From positions 161,325,941 through 161,389,940 of the forward strand of contig OZ024743.1 in NCBI GenBank assembly GCA_964016885.1: a DNA stretch of 64,000 nucleotides, read 5' to 3'. Positions 32,481 to 44,439 of the stretch are shown in pieces. The position numbers were made by a program, and so were the translations under genes. Source of the stretch: Eledone cirrhosa (lineage: Eukaryota; Mollusca; Cephalopoda; Octopoda; Eledonidae). Numbering within the stretch: position 1 is the stretch's first letter; every line of letters starts with the position of its first letter. The notes under the pieces are model-generated. The model saw only the letters and a list, made by a program, of their open reading frames with translations, ran no database searches and had not been told where the DNA came from.

Positions 32481-32579
32481 ATTTCTATACTATATAAGCA
32501 ATATATCTTATAGCTCAAGGGTTTGATGAAGATTGCTAAAATGGTTACCATATTCATTTTCAAATACCATACATGAAAA

Positions 32580-32700
32580 ACAAGTAAAGGCTGGCATCAG
32601 GAAGATCATCCAGCCATTGTATACTGCCTCAAAATGTTTTGTCTAACCTATGCCAGCATGTTAAAACAAATGTGAAAACATGGCTGATGATAGTTTCAGC
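32580..32700 (+). mobile_element. Old LINE tail fragment
   Basis: GGCTGGCATCAGGAAGATCATCCAGCC and TAACCTATGCCAGCATG echo the LINE 3' untranslated region. Confidence 0.5.
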
Positions 32701-33480
32701 AGTGGTGAAATAACAATGTTTGAATTGTCTTAAAGCAATGAAAACTAAATCAACAAATTCCGTAAATGGGTGTGAAATTCATTGTTTCTGTTTTCTGTTA
32801 CTTTTCATTCTCTTCTTATCCATCTCCTATCAAACACAATCTGCATATACCATGAATACCAGCAAACAATCTGGTTTAAGTATTTTTGCAGGAACCATAC
32901 TTTCCTTCTATCTTAGGACTTAACTTACAAATCTCTGAAGTGTAAAGTGTATTTTTAGATTCTAGAATGACATTAAAGTTTCAGCTTCATATATTTGTTG
33001 TTAATGGCAAGAAAAAGGGAGAAAGAAGGGTTGCTTTGCCACTTCAGCAAGCTTCAGTTTTTACTACCCCTCAGTATCTCACCAGCCAGTCTCCCTCACA
33101 TGACCATATTAGCTCTGTTTTGGTACTTGTGAAAAACTGTTGGTTGATCATGCAGTCTGTTTCTCAGTCACTGTCTTGTCAAAAAGAAAAATAGACTTAA
33201 GGGCAAAATGAATAAAATACCCAAGATGGAGCCTACTCCTACCTCAATCATTTTCACATTTTTTCAAATAGATTGACTGATTATTTATATGAGCTACATA
33301 AGCCATATCACAAATTTGTTCTGCACCCACAGCATAGAACTACTACAGGCTTTGTACATTGCTACTGATTGCCAACTTCATCTGCCCATGTAGAACAAAA
33401 AAAAATCAGGAAGATCAAGTATGAGCTCCTATTATATGTGGAGCTTTGAAAATTACCATTGATGGCTACACAAAACTACA
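32701..33480. other. Unassigned AT-rich stretch
   Basis: Nothing recognised. Confidence 0.4.
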
Positions 33481-33660
33481 CCTTCTGAACATTTGACAGA
33501 GTTATTTCCTGACTATCTCTACTTTTGTCTACACCTGTGCACCTGTCACATCAAATTTACCTTCTCTCTTGGCCTATCATGATCCCACTATATTTTTCAT
33601 GTATTCATTGCCCACACTGGGTACACCATATGGAGTTTCTGTCTTCTCCTTATATAATTG
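33481..33660 (-). mobile_element. Old LINE fragment over the PHD-like finger
   Basis: ATCCCACTATATTTTTCATG, CACTGGGTACACCATATGG and AGTTTCTGTC align with the finger-coding plus-strand text at 25.62-25.69 kb (ATCCCACTACACCTCTTGTA, ...GAATTTCTACC). Too decayed to translate. Confidence 0.5.
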
Positions 33661-34119
33661 TTTCATTTATTCCCACAGATCCTGTTATACATTTGTATGC
33701 ATTTTTATTGTATGAATGAATGGACCTCAGTGGTAATAATAATGAAAAGCTTATTGTGATTATTAATAATATTGTTATTATTGTCGTTGTTATTATTACT
33801 TCATGCAAAGTCAATAAAATTTATGCCTGCCAGCAATCTCATTTATGCTGTATGATAGCTGCTTGCCTTCACACACTTGTGTGTGTTTGTTTGTATCTGT
33901 GTATTTGTGTGTTGGGCAGTTAATTACAGAGAGAGAAAGATAGAGAGAGAGATGGCTATTGATAGCTGGTTGGTATGTTGGCAATTGGTTGTAGATATGG
34001 CAGGTTATGGGAGGGTGCAGGCTGGAGGTGTGCAATATCAGGAAATCATTTGATTCCAACAGGAAATTCAAGAAAATTGGCACAATCACTGCCATGCTGT
34101 TTAGTAATTGTAGAGTAGT
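33661..34119. other. Unassigned stretch with TTA-type repeats
   Basis: TTATTAATAATATTG and GTTATTATTA runs near 33.76-33.80 kb; AGAGAGA run near 33.93 kb. Confidence 0.45.
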
Positions 34120-34330
34120 TGTTGTTCTTGTTGTTTAACTGGATGTTGGCCTTGATTGAGTAAGCTTACAATCAAAAACATTTTTGTTTTATTGGCATAG
34201 TGTACCCGAGACTATATTATCTAATGTTTTATCCTCTTTTTTTTTCTTGTAAAAGAGTAGGGTGTGATTTGAAGGAGATGTAGCTACTATTACTAGCAGA
34301 TGAACAACCATCAAGAGGCTCTAGTAGTAG
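34120..34330 (+). repeat. Dispersed repeat R1 copy
   Basis: TTGTTGTTTAACTGGATGTT, CCTTGATTGAGTAAGC, CATAGTGTACC, GTAGGGTGTGATTTGAAGGA and CCATCAAGAGGCTC in the R1 order. Confidence 0.62.
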
Positions 34331-34559
34331 CAGTGTTAATGGCAGTGACAGCAGTGACAACGACAACCTATACAGAAAGCTTGATTGTTTAAGCCAAACT
34401 TGAAGATTCTGAGTTTGTTTAATGTGGCTAGGGAGAGTGCTAGGTGGCAAAGCTTTAGGTGGATGGTACATTGAATTTAAGAGATTTACACACTTAATGT
34501 TGCTTCAATTTGAATTTGTGCTTAATTTATTTATGTCCCAACTTATATCCATCCTGCCG

Positions 34560-34740
34560 AATAAATAGCCACATACACCCACACGCACACACTCTTATAC
34601 ATGTATGTGCACAAGTCAACATATATACAAGCCTATCTTCACACACTCAGACACCAACACACATAGATATGCTGACCTGCATGCACACTTATACATGTTC
34701 ACATACAGGTACACTTCCACATATGTAAATACCTACCTAC
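34560..34740. repeat. CA-rich imperfect microsatellite
   Basis: ACACACACTC, ACATAC and similar words over about 180 bp. Confidence 0.7.
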
Positions 34741-35420
34741 ACAGCAATTAAACTGTCTACAGCTATTATGTGAGAGACAACTCCGCTGTCCTATGCTCCA
34801 CCATCTTCATATGCCTTACCATCACTGGCTCATTAGATTCTAGTACTTGATAGATTTTCTTTTCAAAATCTCTTCACATTTATTTTTCCACAAGATCCTT
34901 TATTTAATCAGAATAATCCTCTTTGCCACCTCAGACCATATGACAAGGTTGTGTTACCTACTGGAGGCTCTTTTTGGTCTTTTTTTTTTAGGGAAGGGAG
35001 AGAAGGCTTCTCTCTCTTCATGTACTAGATGAATGGGTTGGTCTCCTATAGGTCTGGTGCTTTCTCCATCTCCCTCTCTGTGCTATGAGGACTTGTTACA
35101 ATGACATTGTATCTTACCTGGCAAAGTTCAGTTTTACACAATCAGTTTGTGCACCAAACTTCCCCCTCATCTATATGGCATGCATTAAGGATCATCCCTC
35201 ATTCCCTATCTGTGCAGGTTTGTGGGGAGTTGGACGAATATCATACACTGATTCAATGTGAAAACCAGTATGCACATTATCTACTGAACCTACAAAACAG
35301 CTATTCAAAATATATAGTTCATTGTAAATGTATTCAAAATGGAGGTGCAAATAATGCATGATTATATATTGTATATTGACCTGCGAGAATTAACAATCGA
35401 ATCTCTTTTCAAACGACACT
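34741..35420. other. Unassigned stretch
   Basis: Nothing recognised. Confidence 0.4.
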
Positions 35421-35424
35421 TTAA

Positions 35425-35643
35425 CCCTTTAGCATTTACATTACTCTATATATACTATTATATTTTCATGGTAAAGGCTTTACCTCATATAATATCTCAC
35501 ATAATATCAAATCTATGAGATTTTGAAAGTATTTATTTTGAGAACAATACCTTAACATCAGTTTGAGCGACCGGTTACAGCCAGTTTCAACTGAAAGAGG
35601 TAGAACATTCTGGCCAGTTTTGGCCGGTTTGAACATTAAAGGG
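35425..35643 (+). mobile_element. piggyBac-like MITE, 219 bp, TTAA duplication intact
   Basis: CCCTTTAGCATTTACATTAC to GAACATTAAAGGG with TTAA at 35421-35424 and 35644-35647. Contains GGCCAGTTTTGGCCGG. Provides the SINE-free version of the 5.5-6.0 kb element. Confidence 0.85.
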
Positions 35644-35647
35644 TTAA

Positions 35648-37154
35648 GTCTTAAAGGAAAGGCACATTGGAAAAAGCAGTCCAAGATTGTTGCTAATATC
35701 TGGAATGTCTTTGTTTATAGGTCAGCTTAGTCAAAGCTGACCTGAGATAAAACAACAACCTTTTGGTTTTGCAGCCATCTCACATAAATTTTATACAATT
35801 ATTTGATGTCCCATTACCTTCCCCTTCATTGTTTCATGTTTCCAGATTTCACAAGGTCTACATAAGTTTCATAGGTGTTAATATTCTCTTCATATTTTTA
35901 TGCTATATCCTCCACTTCTTCCTTCCCAAAACATGATAGATGATGACTTGAAATAATAATTGAATTGATTAGTTTGATATAAAACATATTTACTTATATT
36001 AAACAGATATAAACAAAGATATTTGTTTAGACTTTCCCTTAATATTGAACTGAATATGTAATGTGAAGAAAGCAAGGAATAATTCCAACATATTTTGTAT
36101 AACAACTTCATGTTAATCAGACAAAACTAACTTCAACATATTCTAAAGTCCTGTTGTGTGGCACAAGCCTACTTTTTTCTATGATTGGCACACCCATATT
36201 TGATTCAGGTCTTTAAGATTGTTTGCTAAAATTAGAACCAACTGGAAGTGAAGTTCAAATGACAAAATTAATTGGCATACTGTAAACTGTAAACAAATCA
36301 TTTGACATGAAGTAGACAATTTATTTTCTAAAAATTTCATAGGAAACAGTTAGATCTCTGTTTAGTTGTTCCTTCTAATAGTCACACATCTGTGTATCTG
36401 TTCTTATCAGTGAACATAAAAACGTAGAAATGAATATCTTTATGTATTTGTTTATATCTTGTTTAAATATCTATGACCAGAAAATGACTACAGGAATTAT
36501 ATTCTTTTGTCATAGAAAACAAATTATTTTAGTTAGAAATATATATATAACATGCATATAAAACATGAAATTTCTAAAGTTTATGTCTATACTGTCATCG
36601 AGCCACAAATTCTGTTAATTACTTTGAACAATTAAACATTCCCATTTAGATATATATTCAGTTACTTTGGGAATATATCATGAGATGTTAGCATTTCTAA
36701 TTTTTCTTATACTTCATTCTTTTGATTTCCAACTTCCTTTGCTTTTATATATTGGACAGCTTTAATCACAGGGTTTGTTTGCTAAAACATATATGTGCCT
36801 CCTATTTTATTATGGTTTGCCAGTCATTTTTGTATCTTTTTCTCTTAAATCAATTCAATTTCCTTTTCTAATTACACTAGTGCCTAACTGTGATATTTTA
36901 AAGCAGAGGTATAACTTTGATCGCTACATTATAGCATTGTGTAAATTATTAACTCTTTTTGAAGCTCCATGCAATGTAAACTAGTGTAGACAAAGTGAGA
37001 TGATAGTGTAACAGCAGCTCTAATATGTCATGTTTGTTCATTTTCTATGAAAACCAGCTGTGGATATGTTTCTCTATCTGAATTAGTTTAAGTATGCACT
37101 GGTTAAACAATAAATGAATATATATAGTTATATCTGTATGTGTTTAATCTCGTG
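35648..37154. other. Unassigned AT-rich stretch
   Basis: About 1.5 kb. GTCAGCTTAGTCAAAGCTGA near 35.72 kb is a short inverted repeat of TCAGCTTxGTCAAAGCTGA type; otherwise nothing. Confidence 0.4.
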
Positions 37155-37450
37155 AAGACATGTGGCTTAGTGGTTAGTATATTTGGCTTACAATTATAAG
37201 GTAGTGAGATCAATTCCCAACATTTTACCCTTGAGCAAGACACTTTATTTCACATTGTTCCAATCCACTCACCTGGTAAAAATGAGTTGTACTTGTAATT
37301 CAAAGAGCTAGCATGTCACATCCTGTGTCATACATGAATCTGAGAACATCAAGGGTAAAGTGCTTGTGGAATGCTCATCTCCTTGCATGTTAATTTCATG
37401 GACAGGCTGTTTTGTTAATCAACTCAACCAGAACACAGGTTCAACAGCAC
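37155..37450 (+). mobile_element. Second tRNA-derived SINE family, copy 2
   Basis: TGTGGCTTAGTGGTTAGTAT, GAGATCAATTCCC, CAAGACACTTTATTTCACAT, GAGTTGTACTTGTAATTCAA and TGTTAATTTCATGG match the 27.3 kb copy in order. Confidence 0.75.
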
Positions 37451-38530
37451 ATTTAATCTTGTCATGAAATGCGGCTTCATGAAAGCTTTTTAAGTCACTT
37501 CAGATGGGGAATGAACTGTCCAGTTTTGTTATTTAACAGCTCATCAAGATTCACTAACCTTTCCTTTGCAAGATGCCAATGAACAGTAGTAGAAGAGCTC
37601 CTGTCCTTAACAGTATAAACATCTTCTTTTCACAACATTACCCAGTTTCTTAACACATTGAACTGCTTTTCACCAGTTCAAACCACCAGTAATGTCTTTG
37701 AATTATAATGTTTCATTTTTCTATATTTTTTATGTCTTTTCAACATCATCGTTTTTACATTGACTTTTTCATACTGGTGTGAGTTAAACGGGACATTTGG
37801 GTGGTATTTACAAAACTTCCTGGCATCAACCCTTTTAGTCACTTCTTACTACACACAGGGCTCCTATGTACTTATTCTATACCAGATATACCTTTTATTA
37901 TAAATTATAAACCTTCTAATATATATTTTCTATACTTGTATATCATTGAACCCCAAACTCTTTAAGAAGCCAGAATGAATGCTGCAAAGCATTATATCTA
38001 CCACCAACTAACATACTACAATCTAATAAGGTTATGAGGTAGCTACATTTGAGAACAATTGATAAAAATATATTTTATATCTATTCTATACTTCTATGTT
38101 CTTTCTATATTTTTACATATTCTCTGTATTTGCTCACATAATCTACACTTTCATATCTTCTTTAAACATAATATATCTTTCCTTACTTTGTGATATTAAC
38201 CAATCTTCATATTAAATATTTTGCTTGTCATTTGATAAAAATCTATTTAGTAATGAGATGAGGTGGATCTTATAGCTTAATTATTCCTCTGACATGTTTA
38301 CAAGCAACAATGAGCTGATAAGTGGGCTGGGAATACAAGGACCCCATAAATACATTAGATTGCAAACAGTTTGCACAACAATCTATCACATTGCTGAAAT
38401 ACAATTACAATTTCCAGCCAATTCATGATAAATAAACTTCAAGTTTTAACACATCCATTTAAAGAAAACTGATTTTATTTCATATAGCTTTTCTTCTTTC
38501 TCTCTTCTCTTTTGATATTGTAAATACATT
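37451..38530. other. Unassigned AT-rich stretch
   Basis: Nothing recognised. Confidence 0.4.
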
Positions 38531-38665
38531 GCTGTTGTTATTTAGCCCCAGTTATCAACCTTGATCTGACAGACCTATGATAAAAAATGTTCCTGTAGTA
38601 ATCACCTCATCTTTTATGCAAGCATAGTGTATCTTAGATAGAAAATAATCTGGCTGATCTATTGG
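38531..38665 (+). repeat. Dispersed repeat R1, 5' half
   Basis: GTTGTTATTTAGCCCCAG, CTTGATCTGACAGACCTATG and GCATAGTGTATCTTAGATAG. Confidence 0.65.
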
Positions 38666-38824
38666 CCCACCATTTTTCTGCTAGAAAAACAAAGGAGTCA
38701 ATTCCTTCAAGACATTTTTATTTTTGTCTATTCAGATTAAGATAAAATCTCATACTATTTTACAAACCTATATCACTGACTTAATTAATTAGCTCTTTCA
38801 TAGCTAAGACTACTGAATACATTG

Positions 38825-39127
38825 AATTCTTCTTCTTCACCCACTTATTCCTGAGAGGGTTGTGGGGACAGAGTCTGCAAACACTCTTTCCAGTGGATCC
38901 AGTCAGAAGTAACTGTTTCCAACTGTTCCAGCTGGATTCCCAAGCAAAACCAGCCAAGCTCATGGATGTTATCCAACTATTTTGCTCGGGGTTTGCCCCT
39001 GGGATCTTGTTGGTTGGTTTAGCCTGTAAAATCTGCTCAGTGATTCTTTCCTGAGACACTCTAACTACATGCCTGTAGTATTGGAGCTGTGATCAAAACA
39101 GAAACATTATTATGTTTCTGTTTTGAT
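38825..39127 (-). mobile_element. LINE family C 3' end with fold-back at its 5' edge
   Basis: Minus strand: RVSQERITEQILQAKPTNKI, then LCPHNPLRNKWVKKKN, matching the tail of the 44.4-45.3 kb copy (SQDRIAGQILWAKPIGRRPR, ...NKWVKKK). The 5' edge is a perfect hairpin, ATCAAAACAGAAACAT / ATGTTTCTGTTTTGAT with a 4-nt loop (39092-39127). Only one arm is present in the 45 kb copy. Confidence 0.78.
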
Positions 39128-39329
39128 ATTTGAAACTGGGAAAATAGCATACAAAACCTCCATTTTACTTCTATAGAAACCTGTGTATATGTAAGTATGT
39201 GCATATGTATGTTAGTAGGAGTATGTGTTGTGTATCAGGTATCTATAGTCTTTTATCTGTTGTTTGTATTGTGTTGTTTTATCAATTAATCAGGCTGGTG
39301 TAAATGCTGCAGTTTTCAAAAGTTTAAGC

Positions 39330-39960
39330 TTCTGTACGTTGTTATCCATAGTAAAATACGGGTGAGTGATGGTGAGAGAGCAGGGGCTGCAATTTTGAGA
39401 AAGAAGGACTGAAATAAATATTTAATGCATGCAATGGTGGGGTGAGACACAGAGTAATGGAAGAATAGGTGTAAATCTGAGGTGCTTGTGTGGACTTAGG
39501 TAGAGTTGTTATAATAGTGGAACAAAATACAGTGAGAAGAAACATCATACTTGTGAGTTAGTATTTGTAGTTGAATGGCTGTAGTGTGTTGGTGAGTTAA
39601 TTTTTTGTCATGTGGTCATCTAGATTGTTTTAAGTGCATAGCCATGACACCTTCTCAGATATTTGAGTAGTATTCTAATGTAAATATTATTTGACTTTTG
39701 TCAAGACTGATCAGAGAACTGAAATATATTCTGACCATGAAAAGGAAGTTGAGTATTTGGGATGTAGATTTGACATTTATATATATGTGAGATTACAGAG
39801 ATCATGAGAAATTGTGATGCCTAGCCTTTGTGATGTTGAGGGTCTTATTTGTGAGTTGTTCATGACGTGTGAAAGTGTAGTGGAAAACTGTGTCCATCAT
39901 ATGTGTAGTGTTTGTGGAGGTAGTGAATGTGTTGCAAGTTTGTATTATAAGTGAGGTGTG
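39330..39960 (-). pseudogene. Jockey/CR1-like LINE C-terminal remnant, copy 2
   Basis: Minus strand reads THKYDVSSHCILFHYYNNS, FFHYSVSHPTIACIKYLF and QSFFLKIAAPALSPSL, which fits the RR-V-SL-LFYRY... and SFFxxxAxLWNxLP end of CR1/Jockey LINEs. The frame is open only in pieces. Similar to the 28.7-29.6 kb remnant. Confidence 0.5.
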
Positions 39961-41227
39961 TATCTATTCTGTGAATGTATGAGGTGTATGTATACTATAT
40001 CTATTATGTATAGTGGTTGCTATTCATTAGTTATTGATCTAGGTTTTAGTAACATTAAAAGGTTTCAACTTGCAGCTAAAAAAAGACATGAAAGCAAAAC
40101 AAAGAAGCAAAAATATGTAATTAAATTGCTTTTTTTAGAGTTATAAATACCAGATAGATTAGGTTTTACTCATTAAAAAATTAATTCATTATTCTTTTTG
40201 TCATGTGTAAGCTAATTATAAAAGCTGTCGAAATGGATTTGGTTGGAAGTTAGGGTTATAAATTACCTGGCTTTCAACACTCCCACATTGTGGTGTGCAT
40301 AATAAATAATTACCTATCTATCTACCAATCGACCTGTGTGAGACAGAGCTGGGGAACGTTTGTGTCTAAGCTAAAGCTTCTTGAATTATAACTCTGAATC
40401 TAACATTGCTGATTATTCAAACGATTGAATAGTATATTGGCAAAAATATTAATAAACACATTGAAATATGAACAGGGTCTCCCATGCTAATAATAGTGAA
40501 ACAAAAAGCTATATAGAACTTCCGGAAAATCCTTTTAAGAAACAATTCTTACAATGCATATATACAATCAGACACTCAGAAAGATGCCTTACCATCTTAT
40601 AATCCAGATATATCTAAAGTTTAAAGGATGATTTTATCAATTATAAAATTGATGGCTTCATTATGGAACACACACCCCAATATTAATGATCCTATGATAT
40701 GTGAACTTTGTCTCTCAGAGAAATATAATATTCAATTAGTTGTTTTTTTTGTAATTTTGAACAAAAGATTGGCAATGGTGAATCCCATCGATATTTATTA
40801 AACAATTTTGAATTATAAACTGGCTAAAATAGTTTTTCATCAGCATAGTTATTCACCAACACTAAAACTTTATTAACTATAACCTCTCCCATTCTTTTGT
40901 GTGTTTTATATATATGATACTGAAAACATAAAAATAAGTGTTTTTACAAGGAAATAGATAAGTATAACATACCCAAGACAAAAGCCTCATGTGGTTTTGC
41001 AGTTTTGCAATTGGATAAATAAATATATCACTTGTTCTGCTTATGGGAATTGAATAGATAAATATATTATAGATTTTTCAACAGCTTTTCAGCAACCAAT
41101 CAAATTCGATGAAAAAAAATCATAATTTGATGGGTTTATGAATATTTCTGCTTGTATATTGTCACACTAGCTTTCTACAGAGTAACAGCTGAAGAAACTT
41201 CAGCCACTAATAATGATACTGATAATG
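39961..41227. other. Unassigned AT-rich stretch
   Basis: Nothing recognised. Confidence 0.4.
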
Positions 41228-41335
41228 GTTTCTAATTTAGGCACAAGGCCAACAATTTTTGGGGAAGGGGAAAATCGATTAAATTGACCCCAGTGTGTTA
41301 CTGATACTTTATTTTGACTCAGGTGCCAGGTTTAC
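41228..41335 (-). mobile_element. SINE 3' half, long type, minus strand
   Basis: TTTAGGCACAAGGCCAACAA, GGGGAAAATCGATTAAATTG and CACCCAG-like CCCAGTGTGTTACTG; the ATCGATTAAAT segment marks the long subfamily. Confidence 0.75.
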
Positions 41336-41380
41336 ACTTGGCATGATTTGAGAAAGAAGCAGAACTCAAAGGAAGATTGA

Positions 41381-41383
<3 letters not shown>

Positions 41384-41423
<40 letters not shown>
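41384..41423. repeat. (AAT)n microsatellite
   Basis: Thirteen or so AAT/ATA triplets. Confidence 0.95.
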
Positions 41424-41885
41424 TGAGCTATATGGCAGGAGTTATTAAATAGAAGAAAGATTAATTGGAAAGTATTGATAGGAAAACTAGGAAATTGATG
41501 ACAGTGCATAAAGAACTGCACCCAAAGAGTGATGTCACAAGACTTTATGTTGGACGAAAGAGATGTAGAGGATTAAGAAGTTGTGAAAAGGTTGTCAAAA
41601 GTGAAGAAAACAACCTAGCTCGGTTGGTACCTTGCAAATGTAAGGGGTATCATCATGTCAAAAGTAAGAAACTTTAACCAACTGAAATATGTTGATGCAG
41701 TAGCACCTATTGAATTCAAGAAGAGAGTACAAGAAGAATTTGAAAAGAAATGGAAGGATAAACTTATGCATGGACAGTACACTAGAGAAAAGTGCTGGTC
41801 GTGGCTTTAAAATGGCAATCTGGAAGGATGCACCAAAGCTCTAGTGTGCAGCACCCAGGTGCAAACTCTTTGATCTGACTACATT
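41424..41885 (+). pseudogene. LINE C-terminal domain of a different clade (family D)
   Basis: The frame 41465-41677 reads SIDRKTRKLMTVHKELHPKS, DVTRLYVGRKRCRGLRSCEK; a later frame reads EFKKRVQEEFEKKWKDKLMH and GQYTREKCWSWL. This order (D-KTRKL-T-H--LHP---V-RLY--R--GGRGL, then K-LHGQ-) is the post-RT domain of a common animal LINE type. RT itself is absent; two frame changes. Confidence 0.68.
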
Positions 41886-41997
41886 AAACATCATGGAATG
41901 CACACTAACACTATGGAATGGTAGAAACATAGGCTCAGTGACAATATAGAATGGGGAGTAAAACAAGGGTAAATATAAACAATGGAGGGATTAATAT

Positions 41998-42071
41998 TTG
42001 AACTCAGATCGTAAAGGGACGTAACTATGTTGGAAAGCATGGCATCCGACCCTCTACCGATACTGCCAATT
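41998..42071 (-). mobile_element. SINE 5' head only, minus strand
   Basis: TTGAACTCAGATCGTAAAGG through CTACCGATACTGCCAAT: the tRNA-like part without the body. Confidence 0.8.
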
Positions 42072-43390
42072 ATATAAAATAATGTTTGAAGATTTATTTT
42101 GACTAGGACTCCTTTTAAAAGGTGGTTGTATTTCATAGAACCAGGGACAGTTTGGGGCAGTTAGAAATACAGAACTTCACAAACCTGCTTTACAAACCAT
42201 AAATCCACATTTGCTGCATTTTAATGTTTCTGGACTGATCACTTTATTCTACATTGCACCAGTTCACTTAGCTGTTTTTGGAAATAGGTACCAGTTCATA
42301 TGGAGATGTTACCTGTGATACACCAGTGCATATCCAAGAAGAATATAATTTTTTTCTTACTAATGTCATGACATCCAAGCTAAGCACCAAACCTTAAAAA
42401 AGTTCTCCAGCTGTAACTATTTTGCTTTGGTAGTTAACATGCGGATAATCTAATACATTTTTGAAATCTGATCAATATACTCTTTCTGTCGATGAAAATT
42501 TTCAATCTTCCCTTTTTTTTTTATTGTATCTTTTATCTGTCATTATTATTATTATTATAACAAACTCTGTCTCAGCAGTCTTCCTCGGTGGTTGTACTCT
42601 GCTTACATTCATAATCACTACACCTGCTTCTAGCATTCATATTGTTTCATCTTTTTCACATTACAAGCAATTCTGTAATCTGACAATCACAATACCCTCC
42701 CCATGTGTTCTTACATACAATACATCAAGCATGGTATTAACTATGCTAATCTCAATCACCTCTATATAAGACTAAAAATAGCTCCTATAGGATAACCAAA
42801 AGTATCAACTGTTGATCTACAGATCATTAATCAGCATTTAAAGGTTACAACTTATGTTAACAGCATTCCTATGAAGAATGCACACTTTCAACCATACATT
42901 TGCATTATTGTGCAGTGTTTCTACATACACATAACAATGTGTGTGTGTGATAGTGCACTGCTCAGAAGTACATTACTCTATTTGCTATGCTGGTATTAAA
43001 AATAGTACCATTTCATGGCTGGCTAATTCAAAAGGCATCCAATTATTACTGATTTATATGGAAACATAGTTGCATTCTACAGCTGAATGAATAACACCCC
43101 ATTATAGCATTCAAGAATGCATGCTTTAGTAATTCCCACCAAGTATTCTCCTGTCAAGCTGATCCATATTTATCACAAGGCTTACATTGAAAAGAATAGA
43201 TGTAAAAACATTGAACGTGGGAGTGGAAAATTAAATAGCAATACCACCACCACTGCCAACAACAACAACAACAACAATAATAATGATAAAATGTTGGATA
43301 CCCAGCTGAATTTCTTGTCTCTACAGAAAATTTGTTTGCTTAGTACTACAAGAAACTTAAGAATAATGCTAAATACCTAAGGCTACTGGA
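42072..43390. other. Unassigned AT-rich stretch
   Basis: GTGTGTGTG run near 42.94 kb, CAA triplets near 43.26 kb; nothing else recognised. Confidence 0.4.
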
Positions 43391-43434
43391 TGCAGCTGGA
43401 TATCCAGCAATCAAAATGCAGCTGGATATCCAGC
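43391..43434. repeat. Direct repeat of an 18-mer containing a palindrome
   Basis: TGCAGCTGGATATCCAGC at 43391-43408 and 43417-43434, 26 bp apart. Each copy holds GCTGGATATCCAGC, a 14-bp perfect palindrome. Confidence 0.92.
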
Positions 43435-43481
43435 CTGCAAAACAGCAACAAAATGCTGAATGGAAAAAAAAATACTAATGA

Positions 43482-43688
43482 TAATTGTTTCTATTATAAG
43501 CACAAAGTCAGCAATTTTGGGGAAAAGGAAAGTTGATTAAATAAACCCAGTACTTTACTGCATTATTTTATTGATTCTGGAAAGATGAAAGGCAAAATTG
43601 ACCTCAGTAGGATTTGAATTCTGGATGTAAAGAACCAGATCCAATACTACAAACCACTTGTCTGACACTCTAACAACTCTGCCAATAC
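43482..43688 (-). mobile_element. Old SINE, long type, minus strand
   Basis: AATTGTTTCTATTATAAGCA, AAGTTGATTAAATAAACCC, GGATTTGAATTC and CAACTCTGCCAATA; considerably diverged. Confidence 0.78.
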
Positions 43689-43708
43689 TAATGATAATAA
43701 TAATAATA

Positions 43709-43895
43709 ATTGTTTCTACTTTGGGCACAAGGCCAGCAATTACCCAGTGCATTACTGGTACTTTATTTTATCGACCCCATAAGGATGAAAGGCAAAGTTA
43801 ACCTCAGCGGGATTTGAACTCAGAATGGCAAGGGCTGTAACTCCATGCGTCAAAGCATAGTGTCCGACCCTCTACCAGTACTGCCAATCCACCGC
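43709..43895 (-). mobile_element. tRNA-derived SINE, minus strand
   Basis: Full length, from AATTGTTTCTACTTTGGGCA to CTGCCAATCCACCGCCC; flanked on both sides by TAATAATAAT-type target sequence. Confidence 0.92.
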
Positions 43896-43924
43896 CCTAA
43901 TAATAATAGTAATAATGATAATAA

Positions 43925-44070
43925 TGAATCTTGTAATCCCAGTATAAAGTCGTGTCAGTGAATTTAAATCAATCCCAGTATGCAGTGATGGGCACTTTGT
44001 AGACACTAAAGGTAAGAGGTTGGCAAAATTAGCTCTTGTGGGATTCAAACTCATAATGTGAAGCTTGTTG
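43925..44070 (-). mobile_element. Very old SINE-like sequence, minus strand
   Basis: GTGGGATTCAAACTCATAAT (inverse B box) after AATCCCAGTAT and GGCAAAATTAG words; weak. Confidence 0.45.
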
Positions 44071-44094
44071 CTAGATATCATGTAGTTCTGTCAA

Positions 44095-44235
44095 TTGTAT
44101 TGTTATTGTTTAGCTCTAGATCAACCCTAATTGAGTCAATGCATGATCAGAGGCATACAAACTGTGACCATCTCATTTTTCAGACTCAATCCAACTCAGA
44201 AAATACTATCAAATATCTCCTTTTTTTTTTATTGC
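44095..44235 (+). repeat. Dispersed repeat R1 copy
   Basis: GTTATTGTTTAGCTCTAGAT, CAACCCTAATTGAGTCAATG and CATGATCAGAGGCATACAAA in the R1 order. Confidence 0.6.
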
Positions 44236-44240
44236 AAAAT

Positions 44241-44380
44241 AGTGGTTCTCAACCTTTTTTTTTTACCTATGGACCACTTTGGTTTTTATTTTAATCTAGT
44301 GGACCCCCATAGCCATTAGATGTTTTAAAAAATCCTGTTGTATTTTTACAATGAAATATTAGGAATTGTATAAAAAATGT
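44241..44380 (+). mobile_element. hAT-like MITE, left end only
   Basis: AGTGGTTCTCAACCTTTTTT then TATGGACCACTTTGG and GTGGACCCC, the left end of a widespread hAT-type non-autonomous element (ends like CAGTGGTTCTCAACC). No matching GGTTGAGAACCACTG right end before the LINE at 44.4 kb; truncated. Confidence 0.55.
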
Positions 44381-44439
44381 TGAAAGTGACATCACGACTG
44401 TCAGGTGTAGAACCAGTTGGCTGGAATTTGTAGGTATTA

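Noticed and set aside
35101..35361. 86-codon plus-strand frame
   Set aside because: No domain, no repeat family, composition like the flanking DNA; a chance frame.
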